DNA of 64,000 nucleotides from Sipunculus nudus (Eukaryota; Annelida; Sipuncula; Golfingiida; Sipunculidae), in contig CM049311.1 in NCBI GenBank assembly GCA_026874595.1, positions 33,003,176 through 33,067,175 on the forward strand, in the 5' to 3' direction. Each line of letters starts with the position of its first letter. Position 1 is the first letter of the stretch. Positions 12,201 through 23,400 of this stretch are shown here, piece by piece. Below the pieces are notes generated by a model, which worked only from the letters and a program-made list of their open reading frames with translations, was not told the DNA's origin and made no database searches. Made by a program: the position numbers and the translations under genes.

Positions 12201-14722
12201 GAGAGAAACCTTAATGATCAGATTAACATACCCAAAGCACCATAAAGCACCCAGCGACCTTCCATGGCAATGACATTAGCATTCTGTTCCCAAAAGGATC
12301 CCCCAACACAGTCCAAAATCATGTTCACTCCTTTTCCTGTAATTGGAGAAATTAATCAAACATAAATTGGCAGGTAATATACATACATATACATTCTACC
12401 CAGATAGTAAATTATTTTGAAAGAGAAGTAATCTAGCTTCAGTCCTATTTTGTGCACAGTGCTTACATACATATGGGGTCTCATGAAATAACTTGTTTTA
12501 CTTGTGTCCTACCATTCTCTCATCAAGTTAAATGCAGTCTTAATTTTGTGACATTATTTCCATTTACACAGACTTAAAATAGGTCCTAATGGTTTGCTGT
12601 ACCTATATGTGTGTGACCGGATGACTGGTTGTCTGTGTCATCTAAAATGAGAAGTCATTTACTGTTCAGTCTTACATGCCTCAAACAAAGCTTGTATTTG
12701 TAAAATATGATATGTGAAATATTCCTTGAAATATTTCTTAATAAACAAGTTTACCATCTCCTTACATCATAACACATATTGTCAGTGGAATCAAAGGTAA
12801 TCATTAAATTCAAAACTGTGTGCAAGTTTACACTGTAATTACTCCCCCCAAAAGTATCTCATTCCACCATTAACACTACTGTTACAACTGGGAACAGAAC
12901 TGAAAAGAAGAGAAAACCTATAACTGCACTGACCATTGGTGAATTCCATGACTTTGTCATCAAACTTTCCCTCTTTATAGTTGAAGCCAGTTTCTGCACC
13001 TAATGATGTTGCCATGGTGATTTTATCAGCTGATCCTGCAGTGACTATGGGATGTCCCCCTGAGGTTTTGATGAGCTGGACTGCTGCTGTCCCGACACCG
13101 CTACCACCAGCATGGATCAGAACTGTGTCACCAACTTCATATTTACCTGGAAAATTAAACTAAATACTTGATACCTGAGAGTTTTATGAGATTTACTCTT
13201 TAATTACATACGGAGTCACACATAGATTTTAAACTGCAAGTGGAAATGGGGGGCGGGGGCACAAATAAATGGGAATTCTCCCTTAAATTGTCACATATGG
13301 GGTTTCCCCATACTTGCTCTGGTCTCCCGTCTCTGTTCAGCAATGTCAGGAAGGGCCATGTCTTTCCCTGTCAAGGTCGATGATCTCATAGAACTTGGTC
13401 TGTAAGACCAGTCATCCCCGCAGTATAAGGACCATGTTTGGACCAGAAATGTGTGGCATATGATCGCAACCAGGCTGAATTGTGTTGACACTTGGATATA
13501 CTGTTACTATGAAAGACAAGTCAATGATGTAGGCCTTGATACATGGGGAAAGGACTAGCCACACAGAAAACTGCTGCTTACATGGAAAAGTGTAACAATG
13601 GACATGCCTACAGTGTTTAGGGATTTAGGGGAGTGTAAATCTGGACAAACCTATTGTGTTGATTGTTTTGGGGGAATGTAACACTGGATTTACCTACAGT
13701 GTTGAGGGTTTGGAGCATTATAATACTGGACATACCTATTGTTGGGGCATTATAACACTGGACTTACCTACAGTGTTGAGGGTTTGGGCAATATAACACT
13801 GTACTTACCTACAGTGTTGAGGGTTTGGAGCATTATAACACTGGACATACCTATAGTGTTGAGGTGTTAAAGCATTATAACACTGGACTTACCTACAGTG
13901 TTGAGGGTTTGGGGCATTATAACACTGGACTTACCTACAGTGTTGAGGGTTTGGAGCATTATAACACTGGACTTACCTAAAGTGTTGAGGGTTTGGGGCA
14001 TTATAACACTGGACTTACCTACAGTGTTGAGGGTTTTGGGGGAATGTTACACTGGACTTACCTACAGTGTTGAGGGTTTTGGGGGAAGTGTAACACTAGT
14101 CCTATCTACATATACAGTGTTGAGACTTTTGTAGAAGTGTAACACTGCATGACTTACCTACAGTGTTGATGATCTGGTAGGCTGTCAGCCAGACCTCTGG
14201 GACAGTGCTGAGGGTTTTAAAGGAGTGTAACACTGCATGACTTACCTACAGTGTTGATGATCTGGTAGGCTGTCAACCAGACCTCTGAGACAGCAGCTGC
14301 CTGAGTAAAGGGCATTGAATCAGGTACAGGTAGTACATGGTCTTCATGTACAGCTGCAAACTCTGCATTCCCTCCACCTGCAAGAAACATGGAGTACTTC
14401 TATTAACTTGGAATGTGCATATATATTATTAACTCTTATGACTACTGATGGCTCTGATAAAGTCAGCATGATTAATGTTGGCTCTGACAAGAATCAACAT
14501 GAAAAATATCTCATTAAGGTGGCACAACAGGCAGAACAATATTTCAGAGGTTTCTTATAGACTGCAAGAATCTATCAAAATACATTTTTTTTTAAATGAG
14601 ATACTTTCAATTATTTCAAGGAAAAATGATAGTGCTGTTGAATATCTTGCCTTTTCTAACTGCTGCCAGAAACACTTATATAAATAAACTCTAACACATT
14701 TTTTCATAAAAAGATGAATTTG

Positions 14723-14796
<74 letters not shown>

Positions 14797-17700
14797 TGCA
14801 CAATAACATTTCTTAATTTGTTCTAATCCTTTATAACCAAATTCTTTTACTAATAATAAATCTTCCAACTCAGTCTGATAATCATAAAAAGCCATATCCC
14901 AAGATTGCAAACTCTCATTTTATTGATAATGTATCACTGCATAGGAGCCGAAAATAATTGATATCTGCTAACTGTCCCAATGCAATATGGGTAATAAGGT
15001 ACTAAGTATAAAGCTGATAAATCTAACTTATGTGAATTATTATATCTACATAAATACATGACACATAATGATAAAGTTGTTACCTCCAAGGAGGGCCATG
15101 ACCCTCTGACCTATTTTCCATCTGGTGGCCTGCGCACCAACTTCCTCAACAATCCCTGCTGCCTCGAGACCTAGGATGTCACTGGCCCCGGGCGGTGGTG
15201 GATAAAAACCTTTCCTCTGAAATCATACCATGAGAGTCCTTGTGAATATCATCACCACATAAAAAACCATGTATGAAGGTTACTTTCAACATACTCTTTG
15301 TTTCCATTCATTTAAACAGTGAATACATTATTTAAAATCCTATACATTTAAAACAGTCATATTATATACAAGTATTTTATTAACTTGTTGACATTACTGG
15401 TCATTGTATTCACCTGATAGGGCCATTATGCTCCGATGAATTCAAGGAACCTTAAACAATTGGTAACATGACTCCCAGAGTGCTAAAATCAGGCATTTTG
15501 CCAATAGACTTTAGGTATAGGTTACCTTATTCTACATCCAGCTGCTACCGTTTGTGCCAATCTGACAAATAGAGTGTTAAAATAATAATCTTTCACACAG
15601 CTTGCAGAGTATAGGTCACAGTGACATTATTTCAGGTTTCCAAGAAATGTTCACATGAACCTCCATGGATCTTAATCAAATTAGAAGTTTCTAGGTACAT
15701 CTGTGACCTTAATCATGCAAATCTGATTTATAAGGTGCTCAAATCAGATTCTTTCACATGTCTTGCAGAATATAGGTCACTATGACCTAATTTCAGGATT
15801 CCAAGAAGATTTGCCTTAGATCTCCTTGGATGTACAGTTAAAAGATTCTAGGTCTAACAGCTATTATCAGCCAGACTGCTTTATTTGAAGGTCTAAAAAA
15901 ATTAGGAAATAAATGCATAAAAAATAGAAAAAATACAATTCACCACTAGCCTGCACGAACTGATTAAACACACCATGATAAATATGCATGCAAGAATCAT
16001 GACGATCAATGCATTAGTTATTCAGATACTAGAGCTGTTGAATCAAATTTTTACTTCTGAGCCCCATAGCGCAGAGGATATGGGTAACAAAGACCTAATT
16101 TCAGGTTTCAAAGTAGATTTTTCTTGGACCTCCGAGGATTTCAGTTTAGAGGATTCTAGGTCCAACAGTTATTGTTTGTGCCCTGTTAACAGATTACTGC
16201 TTCTTTGAAGGTCTCAAAAATAGAGAAACAAGTGACCCATGGGTCAAGACGCTCAGCTGCCAAGCATGACCTGCAACATCATGGGCTGCAATTCACAACT
16301 TCTAGTAAAATTGTTGCAGAACCTATATGCCAATTTTGTTTAAACTTTCTACACTGCCATAAATTCTTATCATATATGTCTGGTTAAAACATAGTGAATG
16401 ATGGTCTGAGGCAAAATGTATGGTTGTTGAGCTATCAGGAACTAATCCCACAGCTTGCTCGATACCTGTCAGTCTCAAAAGGAATACCACACAGGCCACA
16501 TATAAGATCAAAATATAGCAAAAGATCAAGGATATCAATGCAAGAACTAGACATTTCTTGGCAGCCAGAGTATCCCCAGACATAGTAGCCCCCCCCCCCC
16601 TTTAAGAATAGGCCCCCATTTTTAGCAGCATATACTGACACTTGGCATATTTTTTGTTTCTTCCATCTATCAATCCACAATCTTGGTGAAGATATTGGTC
16701 CTGTGACCTTGATCTTTTCAAAGATGTGTCCTGTGACCTTGACCTTTGACCTCATGACCCCAAAATCAATTTGGGTCTTGCTTTTCCAATGGGACATATA
16801 CAAGCCAAGTTTGAAATCTATACATCAATAAAGCAGGAATTATCATCCAGAAACTAATTTTTGGACAGATGGCTCCTGTGACCTTAACCTTTGACCTTGT
16901 GACCTCAAATTTGATAGGGTTCTTCCTCTCTTGGTAGGTGAACTATATGTGCAAGATGAAAGATCTGAGATGAAATGTTTGGCTGAAAATGCATCCACAT
17001 CTTTTTAAAGATGTGTCCTGTGACCTTGACCTTTGACCTCATGACCCCAAAATCAATTTGGGTCTTGCTTTTCAAATGGAACATATACAAGTCAAGTTTG
17101 AAATCCATACATCAATAAAAGAAGGAATTATCATCCAGAAACTAATTTTTTGACAGATGGCTCCTGTGACCTTCACCTTTGACCTTGTGACCTCAAAATT
17201 GATAGGGGTCTTCCTCTATTGGCAGATGAACTCTATGTGCAAGATGAAAGGTTTGAGATGAAATGTTTGGCTGAAAATGCATCCACAATCTTTTTAAAGA
17301 TGTGTCCTGTGACCTTGACCTTTGACCTCATGACCCCAAAATCAATTCGAGTCTTGCTTTTTCAATGGGACATATATAAGTCAAGTTTGAAATCAATACA
17401 TCAATAAAAGCAGGAATTATCATCCAGAAACTAACTATTGGACAAATAGCTCCTGTGGCCTTGACCTTTGGCCTTGTGACCCCAAAATTGATATGGATCA
17501 TCCACTATTGGGGAGTGAGCTATATATTCAAGATGGAAGACCTGGGACGAAAGTTTGGCTTAAAATGCATCCACAGTATCTTTTAAGATGCCAGTCCAGT
17601 GACCTTGACCTTTGACCTCATGACCCTAGAACCTATAGGGTTCTTACTTTAGTGGTGGGCCATACATAAGTCATGTTGAAATCCATATGGCTATCAACAC

Positions 17701-20700
17701 TGGAGATATCATAAGAGGTGTGTGATTTTCACCATATATGGCAATATTCAAGGTCAAGGCCACTCTCATAGGAAAGGTCATGACCCCAATTTAAATAAAC
17801 ATCATCCCATAACCCATACCTATGTATATGCATAATATAAAAGAAATCTGTCCATTAGTTTTTGACTTATAATGCTCACAGTACTGTAAGGTGGCAATTT
17901 TGGGGGTATTAAACGGCACGAAAACAAGTAAAGAATAATAGGTGGCACCACCAGTTTCTGGAACATGACAACCCTATCCATGAGCTTCCATCAACTTGAT
18001 TTTGGGATAAATCCATGCAAGATTTCTTGAGATATTAAAGAATTTGTGTGATTTTCCCCAAAATTAGACCTATTCAAGATCAAGGACACTCTCCTAGTAA
18101 AGGCCATGACCTCATTTTAAATAGGCGTCGTCCTCTTACCCATATCTATACATATACCGAGTTTGGTAAAGTTCCGTGAAATATTTTTTGGGTTATCATG
18201 CCAACAAGATTCATATGCGGCGGCGGCGGGACCGGTATGAAAACATAGTATCCCCTGACTTTGTCTGGGGATACAATTATTGTGATTCGGGTGCTTCCAT
18301 ATTAATTTTATTCAATACAAGCCAACTGTACTGAGCTTTCATAAATGATAGTCATATTTATTAAGAAATCTTTGACCCAATACAAGATTACATTAATATA
18401 CATCCCACTGCATTCACTTTAATAGTTCTTGAGATAATATGTTCTAAAGGAATTTAAAGATGGCTTCCTGGAGGCCATATTGGATTTCTGACAGGTCGGA
18501 AATTGAACAACAAACATCCTCTAAAAGGGACCAAACATCATAAAAAAATCACAGAAACTGCCCTGGCAAAAGGATTTCTAAAATGGCTACCTGGCAGACA
18601 TAATGGTTTTCTGACAAGTCTGACATTTGATATCACACATCCTCCAATAAGACACTAAACTTGTAGCAATTGCTTCAAAGAATGTTACAGTTATGAATGT
18701 CCAAAACAATTCAAAAGGCATGATCAGGTTGGAGAGCTCTCATATCAGATTTATGAACATGCAAATGTAAAAAGTGCAAGTCCAATTTGTTTTAATTATC
18801 AGCTTGCTATTCAATGGGGTCAGCAGGGTAGGTAAACTGCAAAACCTAAAAGAAAAGAAATGCAGAAAGCATCACTAAGAGTCTTGTAATCAAATAAAGC
18901 CATCCTAAATCCAGGTACAGACCCACATATTATCAGAACAAACACTTGCTGGTATATCTGATGATTTGTATAATAATATTCAGATATCTAGAAAACTAAG
19001 TTTATTGTTATGATTCCATGATATAAACTGCAAAATGTTCCCATCATTTTATGAAATCAGTAGCTAAACTTAACACTTAACTCTCATGGTCTTAATGCCT
19101 GGCCAAAGCATTCCAGCAACAATGTTTTTGTTATGCACTAAAGATATATCCTTATCACTCCATGGGCTGATACAAAGGGAGTCATATATCACAAGTGTCA
19201 CTGACAATTATGGGCACATAGTGAGATGTACCAGTTGTGAGTGCCATATGGTTATATATACAAGAAAACAAGAAAAATAGAGATGGTCTACAAAATAAGT
19301 TATTGTGAACATCCCTGACCTATGACCTTGGCCTTTTGCCCACATATCAACTGGATTCTTTCTAAATGATGGGTAACTACTAACCACTTACATCTGGCCG
19401 GGTGTAATTACTTGGCAACCAATGAGTGAATAACTTAGACCTGCAACCTTCAACCTCCTGACCAGCTGACCTCAAAATCAATTAGTTATTTCTTCATGCA
19501 AAAAGACCCATAAATATGAAGTTTGAATCAAATTCAGTGATGCATAGATGTGGCATATGCGAAAGACTGAAGGTTTGGGTTGAACAGTTTCACTTGAAAT
19601 ATGTTCACAAGCATTTAGAACAATATTGTGACCTTGACCTTTGACCTTTTGAACTCAACATCAATAGGCTTCTTCTCCTATTGGTAGGTAAGCCATATAT
19701 GATAGATGGAAAGTATAGATTGAAAAGTTTGCCTGAAAATGACTCCACGCAAGAAGAGGGTGCAGTGAACTTGACCTTTGACCTCAAAATCAACAGGTCT
19801 TTTCCCCTGTTGGCAGAGAAGCGTTATCAGTGCTGAAAGGTTTGGAATGAAAGGTCTACCTTGAAATGTGTCCACAACCTTTTCAAAGAAGTGGATCCTG
19901 TGACCCTGACCTTTGACCTTGTGACCTCAACATCTATAGGATTTTTCTCCCACTTAGTAGGTGAGCTATATGTGAAAGATCAAATAATTGGGATGAAAGG
20001 TTTGGCTTAAAATGCATCCTGAGGCTTTTCAAAGTTTGGTTCTGTGACCTTGACCTTTGACCCTGTGACCTCAAAATAATTATGGTTCTTCCCCTGTTGG
20101 TAGGTGAGCTGTATGTAAAAGATAGAAGGTTTGGGATGAAAATTTTGGCTAAAAGAATTATTTCTGGGGGGTGCAAACACACCCCATAACTTCGAGAATA
20201 TAGGTCGCAGTGACCTAATTTCAGGTTTGCAAGGAGATCTTTTTAGAACCTCTAAGACTGCATAGGGTTCATGGCCCTAGCCCCTATGGTTACAATTTGT
20301 GCCCTGCTAACTGACGGACGGCCGGACGGACGGACAGCCGGCCGGCCGGACAGACGGAAGGACGCTGGACAAGGACCCATCGCTTTAGCCCAGCATGACT
20401 GAAAGTCAGCTGAGCTAAAAAATGGGTAAAAATTGGAAAAAATAGAGGTGCAGCCACCAGTCAGGAGGAACTGATGAAACACTTGGTAATCAATATGCAT
20501 GCAAAAAATAATGGCGATCATGGCATTAGCTATACAGATACTGCAGCTTTTGTATCAAATATTTAATTATTCTTGGGGGTATTACAAGCCCTATAGCTCG
20601 GAGGATATGGGTAACAAAGACCTTATTTCAGGTTTCCAAGGAGATTCTTCATGGACCTCCTTGATTTAAGGTAAGAAGATTCTAGGTCTAATGGTTATGA

Positions 20701-21901
20701 TTTGTGCCTCATTGACAGAAGACAGAAAGACTAGATGTCCAGACAAATGGATGACAGACAAAGAGTTATGGCTTTTTCAAAATATTACAGTTAGTGCCAC
20801 CATTCTGCAGGAAGTGATGAAACGCTCCATGATCAACAAGCATGCAAAGAATCACGGTGATAAGGGCATTAGTTATTCAGATAATGGAGCTTTTGTATCA
20901 ACATTTTAATTATTTGGGGGGGGGGGGGGGGTTGTAGTTTTGAGCCTCATAGCTCAGAGAATATAAGTTGCAATAACCTAATTCCAGGTTTCCAAGGATA
21001 TCATGTATAGACCTATATGGGTGTTCAGTTAGAAGTTTTTAGGTCCAGCGGTTATGATTTGTGCCTTGTTGACTGACGAACGGACGGCCAGCTGGCCGGT
21101 CAGATGGATGGATGGACAGTCAATGGATAAAGAGTGATGGCTATAGCTCAGATAACTTTCAGTCAGCTGAGCTAAAAAACTAACAGTTTATCGACACGTT
21201 ATAATTAATGGAAACCTCCATCTAGATATTTAGTAATTTATCGCACGGGCTTCCTACGACAGCCGTATGTCTACTGTATGGTGCCAGTACAGAGCCGGTA
21301 GGTGGCTGCCTGATGCGTGGCATCAACTTAAGAGCTTGCACTTATGTCAGTTAGGGTTGTTGCAGAGTCCCTGTGGCCTATGAAAAATGCAAGGTTCCTG
21401 TACGTCAACCGCATGAAATAGCACCCCCTGTACCTTGACTGTATCCCTGCTCTGCCCCAGACTTTACTTATGCAATCATGAAACAAATCTTATAAACTTT
21501 TCAGGGCAATTTCAGAAATGGGTAACTGAAGATTTTGGTGTAAATTCAGAAAAGTGTGCATCCAGGAACATCACTGAGGAATATTCACAAATGTATAATC
21601 ACTTATACATGAATAAACCTTTGGAGTATGGGCCAAATAGGTGAAAGGCAAAGGCTTGCATTCATTAGATTGCAGATTTCTAGTTTTGAACATCAGTCAG
21701 TTTTCTTGAGGATGTTTCCAAGTCAATAAATGATGAAACATACACTTAAATTAACCTACACTCACCTGTAAAGTGTCTGCTCTATTGATAGCTGTAGCAT
21801 ACACCTTGATGAGGATGTCCTGATCACCGAGCTTCGGCATTGGGGCATCACCAACGTACAGCTCCTCAGAAGTGCAGCTTCTTCAGAAGTGCAGCCTGCA
21901 T
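9008..21901 (-). CDS. TP53I3-like: TP53I3/PIG3-like NADPH:quinone oxidoreductase (7 coding exons, N-terminal frame break)
   Basis: The product is a zinc-independent MDR-family quinone oxidoreductase, which by family knowledge reduces quinones with NADPH in the cytoplasm; the human relative is p53-induced. Coding exons on the minus strand: 21901-21766, 15216-15084, 14377-14246, 13146-12934, 12336-12232, 10069-9978 and 9202-9008. All introns are GT-AG with matching phases. Visible motifs include [25 protein letters not shown], the Rossmann loop AGGSGVG (about residues 146-152), [19 protein letters not shown] and a C-terminal NTGKIVIQV. Starting at the ATG at 21901 (MQAALL, A at -3) the exons total 1006 bases, one more than 335 codons. 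Without that extra base the protein would be 334 residues, close to the 332 of human TP53I3. The break lies in an imperfect 17/16-bp tandem duplication at about 21860-21890, so this may be a sequencing error, an allele or an early pseudogene. An in-frame ATG at 21840 could give a shortened protein. The introns carry a splice-donor minisatellite and DR1-rich repeats. Confidence 0.92.
9978..10069 (-). CDS. oxidoreductase exon 6
   Basis: 92 bases encoding [19 protein letters not shown] and following residues, the conserved segment that precedes the C-terminal helix in this family. Donor GTGAGT, acceptor TTTCAG. Confidence 0.93.
11405..12061. mobile_element. terminal-inverted-repeat element in oxidoreductase intron 5
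   Basis: The left end (GGTTTTCCATAAGTGCATAT, followed by GTATGCGAAGTCTG) is repeated in imperfect inverse at the right end (CAGACTTCACACTTATGGAA). Internal blocks of CGGACTACACATGCGGAC-type repeats occur near both ends. Edges are approximate and no target duplication was resolved. Probably a non-autonomous DNA transposon. Confidence 0.55.
12232..12336 (-). CDS. oxidoreductase exon 5
   Basis: 105 bases encoding [19 protein letters not shown] and WVLYGALG, the part of the Rossmann fold after the nucleotide-binding loop. Donor GTATGT, acceptor TTACAG, phase 1 at both sides. Confidence 0.94.
12934..13146 (-). CDS. oxidoreductase exon 4 (nucleotide-binding loop)
   Basis: 213 bases encoding [18 protein letters not shown], then [26 protein letters not shown] is the glycine-rich NADPH-binding turn. 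The donor, GTCAGT, is weaker than the others in this gene. Confidence 0.95.
13606..14245 (-). repeat. 42-bp minisatellite of exon end plus splice donor
   Basis: About 15 variable copies of a unit, usually 42 bp, each repeating (on the minus strand) the last bases of exon 3 and its donor, AACACTGTAG|GTAAGTCC. At least eight copies keep GTAAG. The copy nearest the exon, at about 14151-14213, also repeats roughly 50 bases of exon 3 ([14 protein letters not shown]). The array therefore grew from the exon-intron junction. Confidence 0.9.
14246..14377 (-). CDS. oxidoreductase exon 3
   Basis: 132 bases encoding [19 protein letters not shown] and the [19 protein letters not shown] segment typical of the family. 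The donor GTAAG at 14241-14245 is the original of the donor copies in the neighbouring minisatellite. Confidence 0.94.
14725..14792. repeat. (AT)n microsatellite
   Basis: An uninterrupted AT run of nearly 70 bases in oxidoreductase intron 2. Confidence 0.95.
15084..15216 (-). CDS. oxidoreductase exon 2
   Basis: 133 bases encoding [20 protein letters not shown] and [10 protein letters not shown], highly typical of TP53I3-type quinone oxidoreductases. Acceptor TTTCAG, donor GTAAC, exit phase 1. Confidence 0.95.
16660..17650. repeat. ~288-bp tandem repeat carrying nuclear-receptor DR1 motifs
   Basis: Each unit holds TGACCTTTGACCT, the exact inverse of the DR1 consensus AGGTCAAAGGTCA, embedded in further TGACC half-sites. 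Perfect copies start at 16740, 17027 and 17316, i.e. 287 and 289 bases apart, with diverged copies between and after them. Confidence 0.9.
19600..20110. repeat. second cluster of DR1-bearing repeats
   Basis: Four further copies of the TGACC(T)TTGACC block occur near 19630, 19775, 19905 and 20050, with the same flanking words as the 16.7-17.6 kb cluster (CCTCAAAATCAA, TTGGTAGGTGAGC), so they belong to the same repeat family. Confidence 0.85.
20170..21180. repeat. ~345-bp tandem repeat with GACGGACGG tracts
   Basis: Units share GCATGCAAAGAATCACGG-like and GGATATGGGTAACAAAGACC-like words; the former recur 344 bases apart (20497 and 20841). Each unit ends in a (GGAC/GACG)n-rich tract followed by AAAGTCAGCTGAGCTAAAAAA. 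A diverged copy lies at about 15900-16260. Confidence 0.8.
21766..21901 (-). CDS. oxidoreductase exon 1 (N-terminus, frame broken)
   Basis: Starts MQAALLKK from the ATG at 21901, but this frame ends in TGA within 12 codons. The frame that joins exon 2 reads [19 protein letters not shown], then AINRADTLQ before the donor GTGAG. The two frames differ by one base and meet inside a direct duplication of CACTTCTGA(A)GAAGCTG. A 5' acceptor TTACAG lies 15 bases above the ATG, implying an upstream non-coding exon that I did not find. Confidence 0.85.
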
Positions 21902-22257
21902 CGTGCTACAGTACACCTGTAATAGATGTGATTTAATTATCAGTGGACTAGTGTCCACTTTTTTAGGGACTTAGAGTTGGACTCTAGGGCCCTGGACTTG
22001 CACTCTGATTAGGAAGTACGAACTTAAGAAATCAGACTGACTATATATACCAAGAATAACTCTGCATCAGGGAACAAAATGTAGTTAAATATTCAAATGA
22101 AAAGCAGGTGTTAACTGACATAAATATGTGTATCATTATCTCAAATTTTGGTGACTAATTTCTTTTAATATGAGATTTGTATTAGACTCAGATTTGGACA
22201 TCTGTTCCAAACGACTCAGACTCAAGGGAGGTTGACTCTGATTGAACCTCAAGAACT

Positions 22258-23400
22258 CAGACTTGGGTGGCCTGGACTCAGACTTGGACTTTGGTGGCCT
22301 GGACTTGGATTTGGGTGGCCTGGACTTACACTTGGACTTGGGTGGGCTGGACTCAGACATGGACTTTGGTGGCCTGGACTCAGACTTGGACTTTGGTGGC
22401 CTGGACTTGGATTTGGGTGGCCTGGACTTACACTTGGACTTGGGTGGGCTGGACTCAGACATGGACTTTGGTGGCCTGGACTCAGACTTGGACTTTGGTG
22501 GCCTGGACTTGGATTTGGGTGGCCTGGACTTACACTTGGACTTGGGTGGGCTGGACTCAGACATGGACTTTGGTGGCCTGGACTTGGATTTGGGTGGCCT
22601 GGACTTACACTTGGACTTGGGTGGGCTGGACTCAGACATGGACTTTGGTGGCCTGGACTCAGACTTGGACTTGGGTGGCCTGGACTCACACTTGGACTTG
22701 GGTGGCCTGGACTCACACTTGGACTTGGGTGGGCTGGACTCAGACTTGGACTTTGGTGGCCTGGACTCACACTTGGACTTGGGTGGCCTGGACATGGATT
22801 TGGGTGGCCTGGACTTACACTTGGACTTGGGTGGGCTGGACTCAGACATGGACTTTGGTGGCCTGGACTCACACTTGGACTTGGGTGGCCTGGACTTGGA
22901 TTTGGGTGGCCTGGACTTACACTTGGACTTGGGTGGGCTGGACTCAGACTTGGACTTTGGTGGCCTGGACTCACACTTGGACTTGGGTGGCTTAGACTTG
23001 GACTTGGGTGGCCTGGACTCACACTTGGACTTAGGTGGGCTGGACTCAGACTTGGACTTTGGTGGCCTGGACTCAGACTTGGACTTTGGTGTCTTGACTC
23101 AGACTTGGACTTTGGTGGGCTGGACTCAGACTTGGACTTGGGTGGCCTGGACTTACACTTGGACTTGGGTGGGCTGGACTCAGACATGGACTTTGGTGGC
23201 CTGGACTCACACTTGGACTTGGGTGGCCTGGACTCACACTTGGACTTGGGTGGCCTGGACTCAGACATGGACTTTGGTGGCCTGGACTCACACTTGGACT
23301 TGAGTGGCCTAGACTTGGACTTGGGTAGGCTGGACTCAGACATGGACTTTGGTGGCCTGGACTCACACTTGGACTTGGGTGGCCTGGACTTGGACATGCA
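22258..23400. repeat. 27/21-bp minisatellite, ~1.15 kb
   Basis: Units such as GGCCTGGACTCAGACTTGGA plus CTTTGGT (27 bp) alternate with 21-bp variants. All lengths are multiples of three and the unit lacks stops, so several long frames on both strands stay open. A degraded edge is visible at 21960-22030 and 22190-22257. It lies upstream of the oxidoreductase coding region, probably in a 5' intron or the promoter side. Confidence 0.93.

Larger units (their letters stand above)
15217..21765. other. oxidoreductase intron 1, repeat-filled
   Basis: A 6.5-kb intron made almost wholly of repeats. It has DR1-bearing units at about 16660-17650 and 19600-20110, diverged copies of a ~345-bp repeat around 15870-16260 and 20170-21180, and a degraded two-copy repeat near 18440-18650. 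No exon-like sequence was seen. Confidence 0.7.

Noticed and set aside
13898..14134. Plus-strand frame with [14 protein letters not shown] repeats
   Set aside because: It is the antisense of the intronic splice-donor minisatellite of the minus-strand oxidoreductase gene.
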